Source: Manduca sexta
Lineage: Eukaryota > Arthropoda > Insecta > Lepidoptera > Sphingidae
Reading direction: 5' to 3'
Assembly (NCBI RefSeq): GCF_014839805.1
Contig: NC_051116.1
Span: forward strand, 4,259,556 to 4,323,555
DNA: 64,000 nt
Numbering within the stretch: the stretch's first letter is position 1; each line of letters starts with the position of its first letter. This document shows positions 34,487 to 49,100 of this stretch, one piece after another. The notes beneath the pieces were generated by a model. That model was not told where the DNA came from. It did no database searches and saw only the letters and a program-made list of their open reading frames with translations. The translations under genes and the position numbers were made by a program.

Positions 34487-37072
34487 GTATTTATTTTTTT
34501 TGAATATGTAGACCATGTTCAAAAATAATTACAAAAATAATAGTTTCAACTTGCAGGTATACGCTATATACCTACTTAGTATACTTATTATGATTGATAG
34601 TGAATCTAAGTAGAAACTAGATAACGTTTATTATCTTAATAGATTAAAGAGTATAATAAATGAGGCTGGTGGTGAGCAAATTATAAGTTATTAAATCAAG
34701 AAAACTTACGGCTAACTTGATGGCCTACACTGAATTCTGGTCAGATGAAATAACTTTGCCCTCAATACGCAACACAATCATTATTCTATTCAATTATATG
34801 TTATTTAATAAACAAGTGGAATATAGATGAGGCAATGTACGGTATTTAAGCTGATCTATGTAAAAGTATATATTTAGATGGACACGTAACTTTAACTGAA
34901 GAAATAGTTTAAGATACAGTAGTTATATTAAAAGATGAAACACGGTCACTAAATGACGAAGTATTCATCAGTCTATATCATTGATTCCCAGTGGTCCAGG
35001 TGGCCCAGGGGTTCACAGGAGACTCAACGAGGGTCTACTTTGGTGTGACCGAATTTGATTTGAAATTAGTAAGCGCGGTTCCATGAAAATTTATCGCGTT
35101 TTGATAGTAAAGAACCAAAATTTTGGCTTGACTTCGCCTATCAATGTAGGCAGATAATGTTTTAAGAAGCTCAGCGACTGTTACTTGTAAAAACTTTCTG
35201 GGTAATATGGTAAAATATTTAACTGCAGGGAGTCCACTGGAACCAGGAAAATTTTGAAAGGGCTCTATAAGAATAAAAGTTTGGAAACTTTTGGTCTTCT
35301 TTTCATTGCTTTGAATGACGAGACGAGCTTGCCGTTCGCCTGATGGTAAGCGGTACGACCGCCCATAAACAGTAGAAACACCCTCCAACACCTGAAATTA
35401 CAAAGTATTAGTTTGGTATTCCACTGCGCTCGACATCCTGAGACATGAGATGTTAAGTCTTATTATGTCCAGTAGTTAAACTAGCTACAATGTCCTCCAA
35501 ACCGGAACACAACAGTGACTACACACTGCTGCTTGGCGGCACAAATAGATATTGCAGTGGTCCAGTAAAAGCATCAAGCAGTAAAATAGTGGTATATATA
35601 AACTTTATGAGATATTTAACAACATTTTGTCAATAACATTATTTGGATTTACTGTACCTTCAAACAGCATTATATTTTATAGCTTGATAGTCTACGAGGC
35701 GTCTTAAGACATTAAAGGTAGAAGTTAGAGTTAATGATAATACTAAATCTGAATGAAATTCTGTTCTGAAATTAACTGAAAACGTCTAGTACTCTCTGAG
35801 TTTGGGTGGTAATAAAATTTTAAGTAGTTTATTTGTTAGACAATGTAAGTTGTCATAAATTTGAATCACTGTTTAAAGTTAAAATCTAATGCAATATAGT
35901 CTATCGTCTAATCTCAATTGTATTAGATACCTTTAATTCAAATAAATAAAACATAAAATAAGCCTTTATTGATGTTACTGCTAATTACAATATCTTATAA
36001 CTTATTTATCTAACAATTTATGACAATAACTATTACTTAATATTGGCAATCGGTTTGTTTTTTGCAACAGCTTGTTCTACGACAAAGGCCTCTAAGGAGT
36101 TCATGAGACTCGATCTTTGGCTAAACGGGTCCATTCAGGGTCTGCTACTTACCTTGTGTTACTTCCCAGTGCTTAAATTATCTCCTTTTTCTTCTTAATT
36201 CAACGAAAACATTATTGAAATATCCTAGCCCGAATTTTAACTTTGACTACCCGCAACACTACCTTTACGTGGTATTTCATAGAGTCGGTCAGCCTCTGCT
36301 ATACTTACTATGTGTTGAGTCTTAAATTATCAATTTCTTTATTGCCTGTAATATCAACTCAAAATATATAATATAAATGTCCGGTACAATAGCGCTCTGA
36401 GGTCCTGGGTTCGAATCCCGGGTCGGGCAAAGTGATATTTGGGTTTTTCTGCTCAGTATCAGCCCGGAGTCTGGAATTTGTGCCCGATATGGCGATAGGC
36501 TCGCCCCCTATCACATCATGGGACGGAACATACTTGGCGAAAAGTGGGTGCCCTAGTTGCGCCTCTGCATACCCCTTCGGGGATAAATGCGTGATGTTAT
36601 GTATGTATGTATGTAAATGCGTGTCAATGTAATCTCCATATTTTTTACAGTTTGTTATTAATATAAAACTTTTTTCTGGTTTAACCGCAGTTTATATTAT
36701 AATTTTCTCTCGACTTTTCGAAGACTGTAGCCATCATTGTCACGGGGAGATTGAGTCCTCAGTACCTCAGTATAAATAGTATAAAATCTGTAAAATAATT
36801 TTATTTCAATGTCTTACATTCACGGGAACATAAATCCTTAAAGCTTGTTATATTGTTCAATATTCTTATTAATATATCAATAAATAATGCAAATTCTGAA
36901 TTCACTACCTCCTGCTAGAACGAGGCATTATGCATTGTGGCGGTTTTTTAAATAATTAATTTGTCATATTTTTATCTCCATTTAGATATTTCAAAGAGGA
37001 ATAAGATATGTACTGAAATACGGACATATAGCGTAAATATACCAATATTGCCATCGCCTTCGTGGCGCAATT

Positions 37073-37112
<40 letters not shown>

Positions 37113-40100
37113 GAGTCCACCCGGGGGCGGAAATTTTGTTATTAATAATTAAATATTTTTGGAAGCAAATCAAGAGTATGCAAAAGACGATGATAAAGAA
37201 TTTGATAATCTATTAAAAGCAGACACAACCGAATGAAACAACAGATATGATACAGTTCTTATCAAAATACGTATTGAACGAAGCAATAGGTGACTTTTTG
37301 TGACAAATATGGTTTTAAGTTTTTTTGTCTGTTTCGCTTGTTTGTTTGTTATGTTTATGTAACTTGTGTTTGTTGCAAAATAAGTTTCTTTTCTTTCAAT
37401 ATTAGTTTTCATTGACCATACAAAACAAATCCTTACACTATTATATTTTTCATAGAATTCTCTGAGAAATCCATAGCTCTAATTAATTCTACTGTCGTAG
37501 CGATATCAAGAATTGATAATTTAACTCTATCGTTTATGCTAATAATCTACTTTATTTTAATACTTTGCCTTATCTTTATTGTTCGTGAATTATTATGTGT
37601 TTGATGTTGGTCGACTTCGTAAATCTTATCAAAGTCTTCTTTTGAAACACCTGTTACTCTGTATAGTGATTAATTATTTTATATACTATTAACCTAATTC
37701 TTTACATTGTTTTATTGATTAAGCACTTCATATAAAAATGTATACAGGATTTAATGCCATAGGCATTCTCTACCAACCTTAGTGTGCTGTAGAAATAATC
37801 AGTTTTTATGGGGAAGGAAAAATCGTGAAGAAATCTGCATACCTGAGAAGTTCTCTATAACAATTTTGAGGGTATAAACAGTCTGCCAATTCGCGCTGTG
37901 CCTGGGTGGTAGACTAAAACCTAAACCCTTTCACTAGTAGAGGAGGCCCGTGCCCAGCAGTGGAACAGTATATAATCCAGAGCTGTAATTATGTTATAAT
38001 TTATAAGCATTGTTTTTTATATATCAACAGTTTAATGTATTGTAATTAAACATCTCTATTACGTCCTTTATGGGCATTCAAACAGGCATTATTCTATTGC
38101 CTGACGACGGAACATCTTTCATCAGTCGAAATTCTATCTGGATTCGATATAATTCTGAGGAGAAAATCCCAATGCCCTACCCGGGATTCAAAGCGGTGCC
38201 GTACCACGCACGCAGCGACAGAACACAATTACACGATCGAATCAGTCACCAATGTTAATAGTATTGTTAAAAAACGTTTCCCTAAGCTTGCCGGTATAAT
38301 TTGAAATGTTAATTTTATCGCCCATAATATTCTATATACTAAATCAGTACTCCGAATATAATTAATGTTTATTGATTGTAATCTTGTTTATAGTTTATAA
38401 TCCGATCCTGAATGATATTGTTATGAATATTTATAGGATTTATTTGCGTTTTAAATTAGTAATTAGGCATACGGTATGTCGAGCGAACACTGTAAAATAA
38501 ATTATAGTTTAAAAGACAATGATTTCTCATGTTTTGTAATTGTAATCGTTTTATCGATTGTAAAAATGGACTAATCGGAATAAAGTTTGCTTGACATGCT
38601 TAGTATTATTGAATTGAAATTATTATATGGATTTGAGCGCGGTTTTATATTATATTTTTCTCCAGTCTTTTCATCACTTAAAAATTGAATTGTTTCGTTA
38701 TGTACCTATGTAATGTTTGTAAATAAGGAGTCTCATTGATTTTCTTGTTCAGTTCAGTTCTTTCTTCATCCCACTCCAATGTCAGATCGAAAAGACGCGT
38801 CCAAGAATATTTTTTTTATATTGTACCAGATGTAACACTGTACCAGATGGTAAGTGGAGTGTCCAATAGAATGTCGTCGAGAGACGATTACCCCTCAGCA
38901 GTCGACACAATTATGCCGCCCTATTTACACCGGAAAGGAAAATTTAATCGAAAATTTACATCTACATAGGCTGATTCTGAAACGCGACATACTTACGTGG
39001 GTCACTATGGCGCATATACGACTTGGTGTTTACGATCGACCGTTTACCTGAAGGCAACTCCTGAGACTCCAGCCTCAGGCACAATGTATAGAAAACTTAT
39101 ACAAAATATCGATCGCGAAATCATAATCATAACCCCCTAAAACACACGCTGCCAATAACAAAGGTGGTCACCAATGGGTCCATTGACGTATATTCCATAG
39201 ACACGAACGTCCATACAAACTGTTTGTTCAAAATCTGAACTAAAATGGCAACCATATTTATTCACTTTCTTAAACTGTCATAACATATTTATTCACTTGA
39301 ACAACAAATAATTTTATTTGATAAATATTTTTTATTCAAATCCAGGTTTACACTTAGACTCGAGTTCTTATATCATGAGCGCTCCGTACACAATCACAAG
39401 CTGTCAATATTGACCATAAGTCAGTTTGAATGGATTGCAGTTCAATTCAGTTGGACACAGTGAATGGGTACGCCAAATCTAGTACGTAGTACATATATAT
39501 CGATGAGGTGACCCGATCCACACTCGTCAATCAAATTGACAAACAAAAAAACTTTCAATACAACGTTTCTATCAAAAATAATTCAATCAGTTGTTTTGAC
39601 ATTTGAAACATCTGTACGTACTGATATCAATCTATGACAAACATGTCATAAAGTTTATTTTTTATGTAGTCTAGACTCGAACTCTAGACTGATTGATGTC
39701 AATTCTGAATATTAGAATTTAGTTTTATACTGTATTTTATTTATCTTGTATTAGAATCTATTTAGGTATGTAACAATTTTTATTAACTTCCTCCAAGCAG
39801 TGAGCGAGCACTATTTCGGATTGGGGACATCGTAATTTGTGCAAGGCTTTGAGGCTAAAAAATCTCTTGTTGACGAATGAATTAAACCTTTTTTATGTTG
39901 ACTTGAATTTCGACATTAAAATTAAACAATTTTTCGGATTTTATCGCGGTTTTAATATGTTATTTTTTTCCCAACGTTCTTCAAGACATTGTGAGTTCAT
40001 TCTGTGTAGATCGGACCACGAACAGCTAAAATTTAAAAAGTTGTATAATTGTAAAATGTAGGTAGATATTGCAACTTTGAATTTGCGGATGAACAACACC

Positions 40101-43100
40101 TCAGTCCCCCCGTGACCATGAAGGCTGCAGTCTTCGAAATGTGGCAGAAAATTAAAATATTAAAACCGCGATAAAATCCGAAAAATACTTTCTTATGTTC
40201 TTGTTAGTGTTATTAATAAGAAGAGTTGATTACCATTAAGCGAATTGATAATATCGGAATACAATTTTTTATTTCATAGTAAAAAACAAACAGCATATGG
40301 GGTACCTGACGTAGGGCACAAAAAAACTCACAATAGCAAGTGTCATGATCACGCTGGGCGGCTAAAGTAAAGTACGGGGGAAGGGAAGATAGAAGTACAG
40401 TTTAAGATGACTGTAGAGAAAGGTTATATTTTTTTATTTATTATGTTTATCAGAACCAATTTATGGACCAAAGATTTTTTTTTTAGACGAGCGTGGCAAA
40501 CTGACCCCACTGTACCTGATGGTAAGTGGATTGGGGACCAATAGAATGTCGACTGACGGGAGATGGTTATCCCTCGATAGTTGACAGAATTATGCCGGCC
40601 TGTTGGAATCGGATATACCCAGGCTGATCCCGGAACGCGAGACTAACGTGGGCCATGTCGGGTTTTAACACCTTGTGTACTGTGGTCGCTATCCGGGCGG
40701 ATATAAAATATATCCTATTAGCATATCTATTTATCCAGTGCTAATTAATGTTTGTAAGCAATATTTCCTCTTCAAAATAACATTAGGGCAATATAAATTT
40801 GAATGTATAATTGAACTCATTTACATAGGCACTCTGTCGGACTGTAATGCGCCATTACATTTTATCTCCACGATCTGAATTTGGACGGAATATTTTATAT
40901 TTATAGGAATCTTTAAATGGATGTTAGAATTTGTTTTATTGTCTTGGACCAGATGGTAAATTTTTTTATCAAGTCGCTCGCCTGATTAGAATCATGATTG
41001 TCAATAAATAGTAGCTAAAGAATCCGAAATTTCAATTCTAGCCATGCATTGATGATTTTTAAGAAAAATTAAACTCTAATTTCTTCCTATACTTCTATTT
41101 GATTAATTTCGTTGCGGCTTAAGACTAATTAGTGTTCCCTGAGACTCGCCGAGGTTCATCGCACGGTGTCATAAAATGCCACTGCTGATCCTGGCTTACA
41201 GGAGTTGTTGTGGTGGGTGTGTGGGAAAGTGTCATTACCTTTGAGTTATCAAATATTTGAGCCTCATAATGAGAATTGTATTCTATACGTGAGATTTGCC
41301 TAGCATATGTGACTAATAAAAAGGAGGCGGATGAATATTACAAACCAAAAATTTTAAAAAACACATAGTTAAATGTCGCTTAGATAAAAACACCTTTGAG
41401 TTATCAAATATTTGAGCCTCATAATCAGAATTGTATTCTATACGAGATATCTACCTAGCATTAATATGTGACTAACAAAAGAAGGCGAATGAAGATTACA
41501 AACCAAAAAATTTAAAAAGCAAATAGAATAGTGTCGATTAGATATAAAAAAAGTGAACAATAAAAATATTTCTAATACCAATTAAGTGATAATATTAAGC
41601 GTTCATAAGCTTTTGCAAGATAATAGTTAACTAACAGTATCCCGGTAGAATGTATTGGAATATTTTTTTATATTTTAATACCACCTGTACATAAAGTACC
41701 TACCTTCTACAATAAAGAATTTGTATTTGTAGCTTATAATTGTTCTACCCAACAGAGCGCGATAATCGGATCAAGAGTGACGCTTCCGTGTCGAGTGGAG
41801 AACAAAGTTGGCGCGCTGCAGTGGACCAAGGACGACTTCGGGCTGGGCACGCATCGGAACCTCAGCGGTTATGACCGATACTCCATGATCGGCAGCGATG
41901 AGGAAGGTAGGTGACGATTTTAAAACAGTTTTAAAACGCTACGCACGACGTTTTTTTAAAACGATCGTTTCTACCGCGCAGTTAATGTATCAGGTGTAAT
42001 ATGGGATGGAGTCATTGAAAATTGAGAATCTTAAAGACTTCAAAGAAAAGAGGAGTTTACAATTCGATGATTTTTAAATGTTTGTAACCTCAGAAAATTC
42101 TTTTTATTTTGAAAGAAAGAAAGATTTATTATTGGGACAATAACAGTATAACATGTACAATACAAGCAAAGACAAGCAAAACATATACTTAAAGAAAAAA
42201 TACAAAATTATACCTATTGTGCCAACAATGGGAACCCTCATTCAGCTCCATGCTGCGGTACCAGCATGACTGATACTGTAGCGCTGATTTTCAATGAGGG
42301 GCCCAGGTGACATACGGACACTAAGTTGGTGTGAAGCATAAAGTAATTATTTAGTATTTTATATACCGTGTGTGTGCTAAAAACGGAAACTGCACGCGTA
42401 TCAAAAAGTCATGTGCATAGGCCATAATAATTGAGACAAGTATTTGTATAGTATCAAAAGGATATTCATAATGAATTTATGCTATGTATATATTTTTTAT
42501 CTCAATAGTGTCTACCGTATATGATAATTGTGTCAGATCTCAGCCAATATCTATAAAGCAATACAGTCTAGGAAAAATCTGGACTATGTCTCTCAATAGT
42601 CGTCATTTTTAAATACACTGTACCTACTTACAAATTAGGTCCAGTTTCGTGATAACCCGATCACGGAGACAAACATAAATTTAGTGACAGTTATGTACAT
42701 ATATATATATATAAAAATGAATCCCTATTTCCCTTGGTCACGCCATCACGCGTGAACGGCTGAACCGATTTCACTATTTTTTGTTGTTGTTGTGTTTGTT
42801 ATTGTGAGGAGAAGGTTCTTATGAAAGACAAAATTCAAAAAAATGCGCGGAAAATTAGAATTTTTGTAAACTTAACGACAATATTAATTTTACATAACTG
42901 TCGGTGGTTTGAAATAACTCAGCGATCGACAGAATGCGCGCGTGCATACGCAGTTAAGACAGGACAACGTCTGTCGGGTCAGCTAGTATTTTATAATTTA
43001 TAGACCAATAGCGAAGAATCAATCAAAAATGTTACAAAAACGGGGAATTATTTATACACGACATACAACAGTAACTTTATACACCGTCAACAAATCCAGT

Positions 43101-46100
43101 TCCGTACAGCGCATCCATTTCAAAAATCCTAAAATCGCATTTTCCAATTCTGTTCGAAACAATGTACCCTTTATTATAGAATTACGCATCAACGATTTTG
43201 TTCAGCGAAAAAACGTTCGGTCATCGGTTCCGGACGCGAAGAGCTGTATCTGACGTGCTGTACCAGTTTTAAAGTGAATTTAGTTTGTTACTGTTTTGAT
43301 GAATATATTTTTTTTGTATGGGTCATTTTGACGTTGCGTTTTCATACTACATAAACATCTTTTTCCGTTATTGTATTATTGTCTACACCTATTTAGGAAT
43401 ATAAAGTTATTTCACTGATGTTATAATCTCTTCATTTGTTTCTTAAGATCAGGCCTTGCCTACTTTGGGTACTTCTGGTAATTACGTAGTTGTCTATAAT
43501 AAATTCTTGCAATTTTATTTATTTTTAACCGACTTCAAAAAAAGGAGGAGGTTATCAATTCGACGTGAATTTTTTTTTTTTTTTTTCTATGTTTGTTACC
43601 TCAGAACTCGCTCATTTATGAACCGATTTGGAAAATTGATTTTTTATTCGAAAGAATTTCTCTCCAGATTGGTCCCATAAATTTTTTTTCAAGATCGTTT
43701 CGGTAGTTTGGTTTTAAAATTAAAAAAACTAGAATAATTATGTCGTCCAAGAAAACGAAATCGCGAATTTAGCTTTCCTGTGACGTGTTTAGTTATGTTT
43801 TTTTGCATTGAGTTTGGTTGACTGTACTTCTCACATACTTATACATATAGCATAACATCTTTTCCCCGTGTCAGGGGTAGGCAGAGGCGTAACATTTCAT
43901 CGCGATAGTCGTACTGTGCAGTGTGTGCAGCAATTTTAATGAGGCACCGACTCCAAAATTGGTATCCAATATATACTTGTTATGTGAAATTATTTTTTGG
44001 TTTTGAGTGGTTTTTGAAGGCGGTTTAATTTTTTGTTAAAATTATTTTTATTATATATTTTAAGCATTTAAGTTTTATTTATAATAAACTATTTGAATTT
44101 GAATTAACTTGGAAATAACACTTTACAATAAGTTACTTAAGCCGTAGATGTAAAATAAAGTCTAAGTTTCGAACAAAATAAAAATTATTAAAAGGTAGTT
44201 TTAATTTTACACGCCTTAATGCCACTATTACTGTGTCTACGAGAATTCGTCGCAGCAACATCAAACTTTAAGCCAGAAATACACTCAGGCGCATGCTATA
44301 TTTGCATTAAACTACATAATGATAAAAAAATCAGAAAACTAAAACCATGATTTTGGTGAATATATTCGTCATTAATCATTAAGACCGTCGAAAGCATGAT
44401 ATGGAAAAAAAATTAGTATTTTACATTAGTGTTTTGCTATTTATGGTAGATTGAGTAACCATCTCATGAGCGCAGTTGTTGTATGACAATCATGCCAATG
44501 TCCGCTCTATATAATCTTAGAACCATTGACGTATATTCTATAGACACGAACGTCTATACAAACTATTTGTTCAAAATCTGAACTAAAATGACAACCAAAA
44601 CGTTACTGTTATATCCTATTTATTCACTTGAACAACAAATAATTAATATTTTTTATTCACATCCAGGTTTACACTTAGACTCGAGTTCTCATGAACGCCA
44701 CTTCGTACAAACCACACGCTGTCAACGTTAAAACCATACTAAAGTCAGGTGTACGGATTGCAGTACAGTTCGTAGTAGATCTACTACGTAGTACATATAT
44801 CGATGTTTAGAACTCTTGGATTGAAACAAAAAAATCACGCATTCATACGTAATCTACCATTTAAAAAGCCCAATAAACAGAATTCGCTGTTACATAGAGG
44901 AAAAAGTTGATTATTTGGCACACGCCGCGCGAAAATAACACAACATAAAAATATTTAGGTAAATTATGTTTGGCTTGTATTTGGAGTTTCCACGGTAGGC
45001 ACCTGTTACTAACGAAAGAAAATTGGTACAGGGTCGGGTTGGAGCCTGGTTAAAGTCTTTAAGATCGATTATGTAATGTAAACTAGACTACAATTTATTG
45101 AATAGTGAACATTTTAGTCCGCATTTGACTATGATTTTTTTAAGTGATTGGAGAAAGCATCTTTATATCCTTTTGAATTAAGGTTTTTTATTCTATACTC
45201 AAGAATGCGATGCCTACAACTTGGTTTATATCTGTCCACGTGTGAGACAACTGGTGGTAGGTATCTCATAATAGAGAATCCGCTCGGGTAGGTACCGCAA
45301 TGTCTATTTCTGCCGCCAAGCAGCAGTGTTGTGTTCCGGTTTGAAGGACATTAAAGCCAGAATAACTACTGGACATAATAAGACTTAACATCTCATGTCA
45401 GAGGATGGCGAGCGCAGTGGAATACCAAACAATACTTTGTAATTCATGGTATTGGATAGTGTTTCTACTGTTTATGGGCGGTCGTATTGCTTACAATCAG
45501 GCGAAAGGCGGGCTCGTCTCATCATACAAAGAAATAAAAAAAAAGTTAAATTATATTAGTGCCAAGAAAACCCTCGTCCCTTTTGAAACCTTTCGAATTT
45601 CGGCCACGGCTGCCTATCTGAACGGAGAGGTACTTTTAAATAATTGTGACTTGGTTTTTCCATCTTGAAATTAATCAGTCGCAGCTCGTAGTCAAGAAGT
45701 TGTGATACCCTCGTGCCTCTGAAAGCACGTAAAGCCGTTGGTCCTGCGGCTAATCTCTCCTCGATGATGTCGGATTGTCTCACTGGACTATGTGAGTGGA
45801 GGAACAGAGAGTGCTTGTGTATTGCGCACATACTTGTGCACTATAATATCTTTCGTGGCTGATCTCTGTTGTCATTGGCCGGCGCAGCCGAAATTCAACT
45901 AGGAAGGAATCAATTATTATTTTTCCGCGAAATTGAACGCACAGCGTGTGTAGTAGCCGCCTTGTTAGATATTTCTACTCCAAATAAATAGTGACTAATT
46001 CTCGGAAATGTATGACGTACGCGAATCTTAGACTAAAAGAAATTACATGGGCTTATAAATATAAAGTCTGGGTATCTATTTGTACAGCCAATTTGTCCAG

Positions 46101-49100
46101 TGAACTTAATTAATTAATTAATTTATTTAGTATTTGGGAGACTGCTTTGGTGGCGTAGTTGTACTACATGTGCGGTACGGCAGCGCTACGGTCCTGGGTT
46201 CGAATCCCGGGACGGGTAAAGTAATATTTGGGTATTTTTACTCAGTAGCAGCACGAGGTCTGGAATTTGTGCCCGATATGGCGATAGGTTCGCCCCCTGT
46301 CATATCATAGGACTCAACATACTTGGCGACAAGTGGGTGCTCTGGTTGCGCCTTTGCATACCCCTTCGGAGTTACAAGGCGTAAGTGTGTGAGCATTTGA
46401 CTCCTCTGCACCTGATGCTAAGTGGAGTGGGGTCCAGATAGATCAATTTACAGAAGATGTTACAACTAGTTGACACAATTATGCCGGCCTGTTTTAAACT
46501 GTATATGCATAATTTTGGTTGTTTATATGTTGGTATGCAGGTTTTCCTCGCGATGTTTTCCATCACCATTAAAGCAAGCATTAACTCACATATCCAAACA
46601 TATAGGGGTGAAAAGATTTGTAGACCGGCCGTAAACGAGATGAGCGAGAAAGAGTGTGCAAGCAGGTAAGAGAGAGGAAGTCGGCCTGCATAGTTAAGAC
46701 CAAGACGTTTAAGACAAAACCTTGTATACTTATTTAGTGTTAATCACAAGTTTATTAAAATTAGATTTGTCGAAGTTTGGTTTTCATATAGGTATTCATA
46801 CATAACACATATATAACTAAAAAAGGCAGGTGCGTTTAGGATTTGAACCTGCAGATCGTCTCAGCAGTCCCCATTCTAAGCTATCGTTCATCATCATCAG
46901 CCTACAGCTGTCCACTGCTGAACATAGACCTTCCCTAAAGCGCGCCACGCTGCACGGTCCTCCGGTTTCCTCATTGTAATTTCATAAACCCAGGGCATTG
47001 GCAAACGTAGGCGTTTAAATACATACAAATATTTCTCAATTCACTTTTCATAGTTTTTGCATCACGCGTACTAATAGAATTTACGTAATGAGTCAATGAC
47101 CGCACATTTGGCATAGAGCAATGATTGTTCTAATGTTATATAGTAAATGTTTAGTATGATATGTTTTTGGCATTAGTTTCTGTTGAGTGCAATAAATATT
47201 AATATTGGTATGTGCGGTTCCGATGTTCATTGTAATTTTGTTTACGATTATTGGAATTTATTTATTTTAGAAGATATTATTTTTCTAAAAAAATAAAAAC
47301 TGTTTTTTTTGCAATGTTTTGTATATTAAAAATAAAATATTTTTAAAAACTTCATAATATCATCATCATCAGACGCAGGATGTCCACTGCTGAACATGGG
47401 CCTCCCACAAAGATTTCCAGATCGACCTATTGGAAGCGGCCCGCATCCAGCGACTTTTATGAAGTCATCTAGCTACCTCGTGGGTGGATATCCGACGCTG
47501 CGCTTGCCTGTTTTCTATAATATAATTTAAGATAAATAAGTTAAATAAAATTCCTCATAGGTTATTAAATTTTATATATTATAATGCAATTTTTTAGCTG
47601 ATATTTACAACAAATTAATACACTAAAAAGCTACCTTACTGTTGGCTTCATAATACCACGAACAAACCCAAGGCCAGTCTATAACGCGTAGCAACTCTAC
47701 CAAGAAAGCTTTTACTAAAGCGCATGAAAGCTCGTTGAAAAATTTTGTAACATTTTCAGGGCGCGATGAAAGGCGTTTCTAACGTGCTATTAAAATAAGC
47801 AATAATGGAGAAATGGGATTTATGTCGATGCTAGTAGAGTTTATTTTTAGTTTTTAAGTGGCTCAAAACATTTGCGGCTTATTTAGATACGGGTTGATCA
47901 ACATTTCCACGTAAAATAAATAATCGGCCTCGGTGGCGTATTGCGTGTGCTGCGTTAAGATTTAAGGTTCGATTTCTGGGTAGGGTAAAGTGATTTTATG
48001 GTTTTCTCAATATAAGGCTTGGATGTGCCCCTAGGTTTGCTTAAAGTCTATGGGCAGGGTATCCATTAGACGACCACTCGTTACAGGTGGTAGGTTTCTC
48101 ATATGCGAGAGTCTGCCTGGGTAGGTACCACCGCAATGTCTATTTCTGCCGCCAGCAGTGTGTAGTCACTGTTGTGTTCTGGTTTGAAGGACATTGTAGC
48201 CAGTGTAACTACTGGACATAATGAGACTTAACATGTCATGTCTCATGATGGCGAGTGCAGTGGAATGCCAAACAGTGCTTAGTAATTCAAGGTGTTGGAT
48301 GGTGTTTCTACTGTTTATGGGCGGTCGTATCGCTTACCATCAGGTGAACGGCAAGCTCGTCCCGTCATACAAAGCAATAGAAGTACTATGTATATATACA
48401 AACTATAACATAGCATATATATGAATATAGTATTCTTTATGTTTATCCGAAGCCGAGTAAGAACTGGTTGAAGTATATAATATAAAAGAAAAAAAATATA
48501 AAGATTTTTTTTTATACGCGTAATTAAGTTTTAATAAGTAACATCTTTTAATAAAGAACACTTCGCATTCGCAAGGGATCCGAGGCTGGTTAATTTGCTT
48601 AATTAAGTAGAGTGGTTGTTAGAAACATTTCCAATAAAATTAATGAATGTTGTGCCAATATTGTACATTGATTACTGAGAGCTAAAATACAGCAAACATA
48701 TTTATTTAAAGAAAATAGGCACATAGGTCATTTATTATACAGTATAGAAAATTTAGAGCTATATAATTATATTAGAAAGCAACAATTTAGGTGTCAAAAT
48801 GCCAATTAAATTACGTCGTTGAGTGTGAGCAAAACTCTTTTGACAAAAAGAATGTTAAATTAAGTAAACAAACTAACAAAAGATAATGGATACAAAAAAA
48901 AAACATTTAACGAAAGAAATCAAGGGTTAAGCACCTCCTCGCCACAGACACGTGTTATAAATGGATAAGTTGAAAATGGATCTACATTATTGTGTTTATA
49001 TACTAGCTTTTGCCCGCGGCTCCGCCCGCGTAATACAGTTTTTCGGGATAAAGTTTTCCGTTATAACAGTTACGCTTTATAATTTCCCGGGATAGAACCA

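Noticed and set aside
34238..34522. Two minus-strand frames opposite the signal-peptide exon
   Set aside because: They are shadows of the GC-rich coding exon; no splice or protein similarity supports an antisense gene.
36961..37152. A 63-codon frame with RNWLARSAVNRKVGGSSP
   Set aside because: This is the well-known spurious translation of a tRNA gene; the tRNA-Asn explains it.
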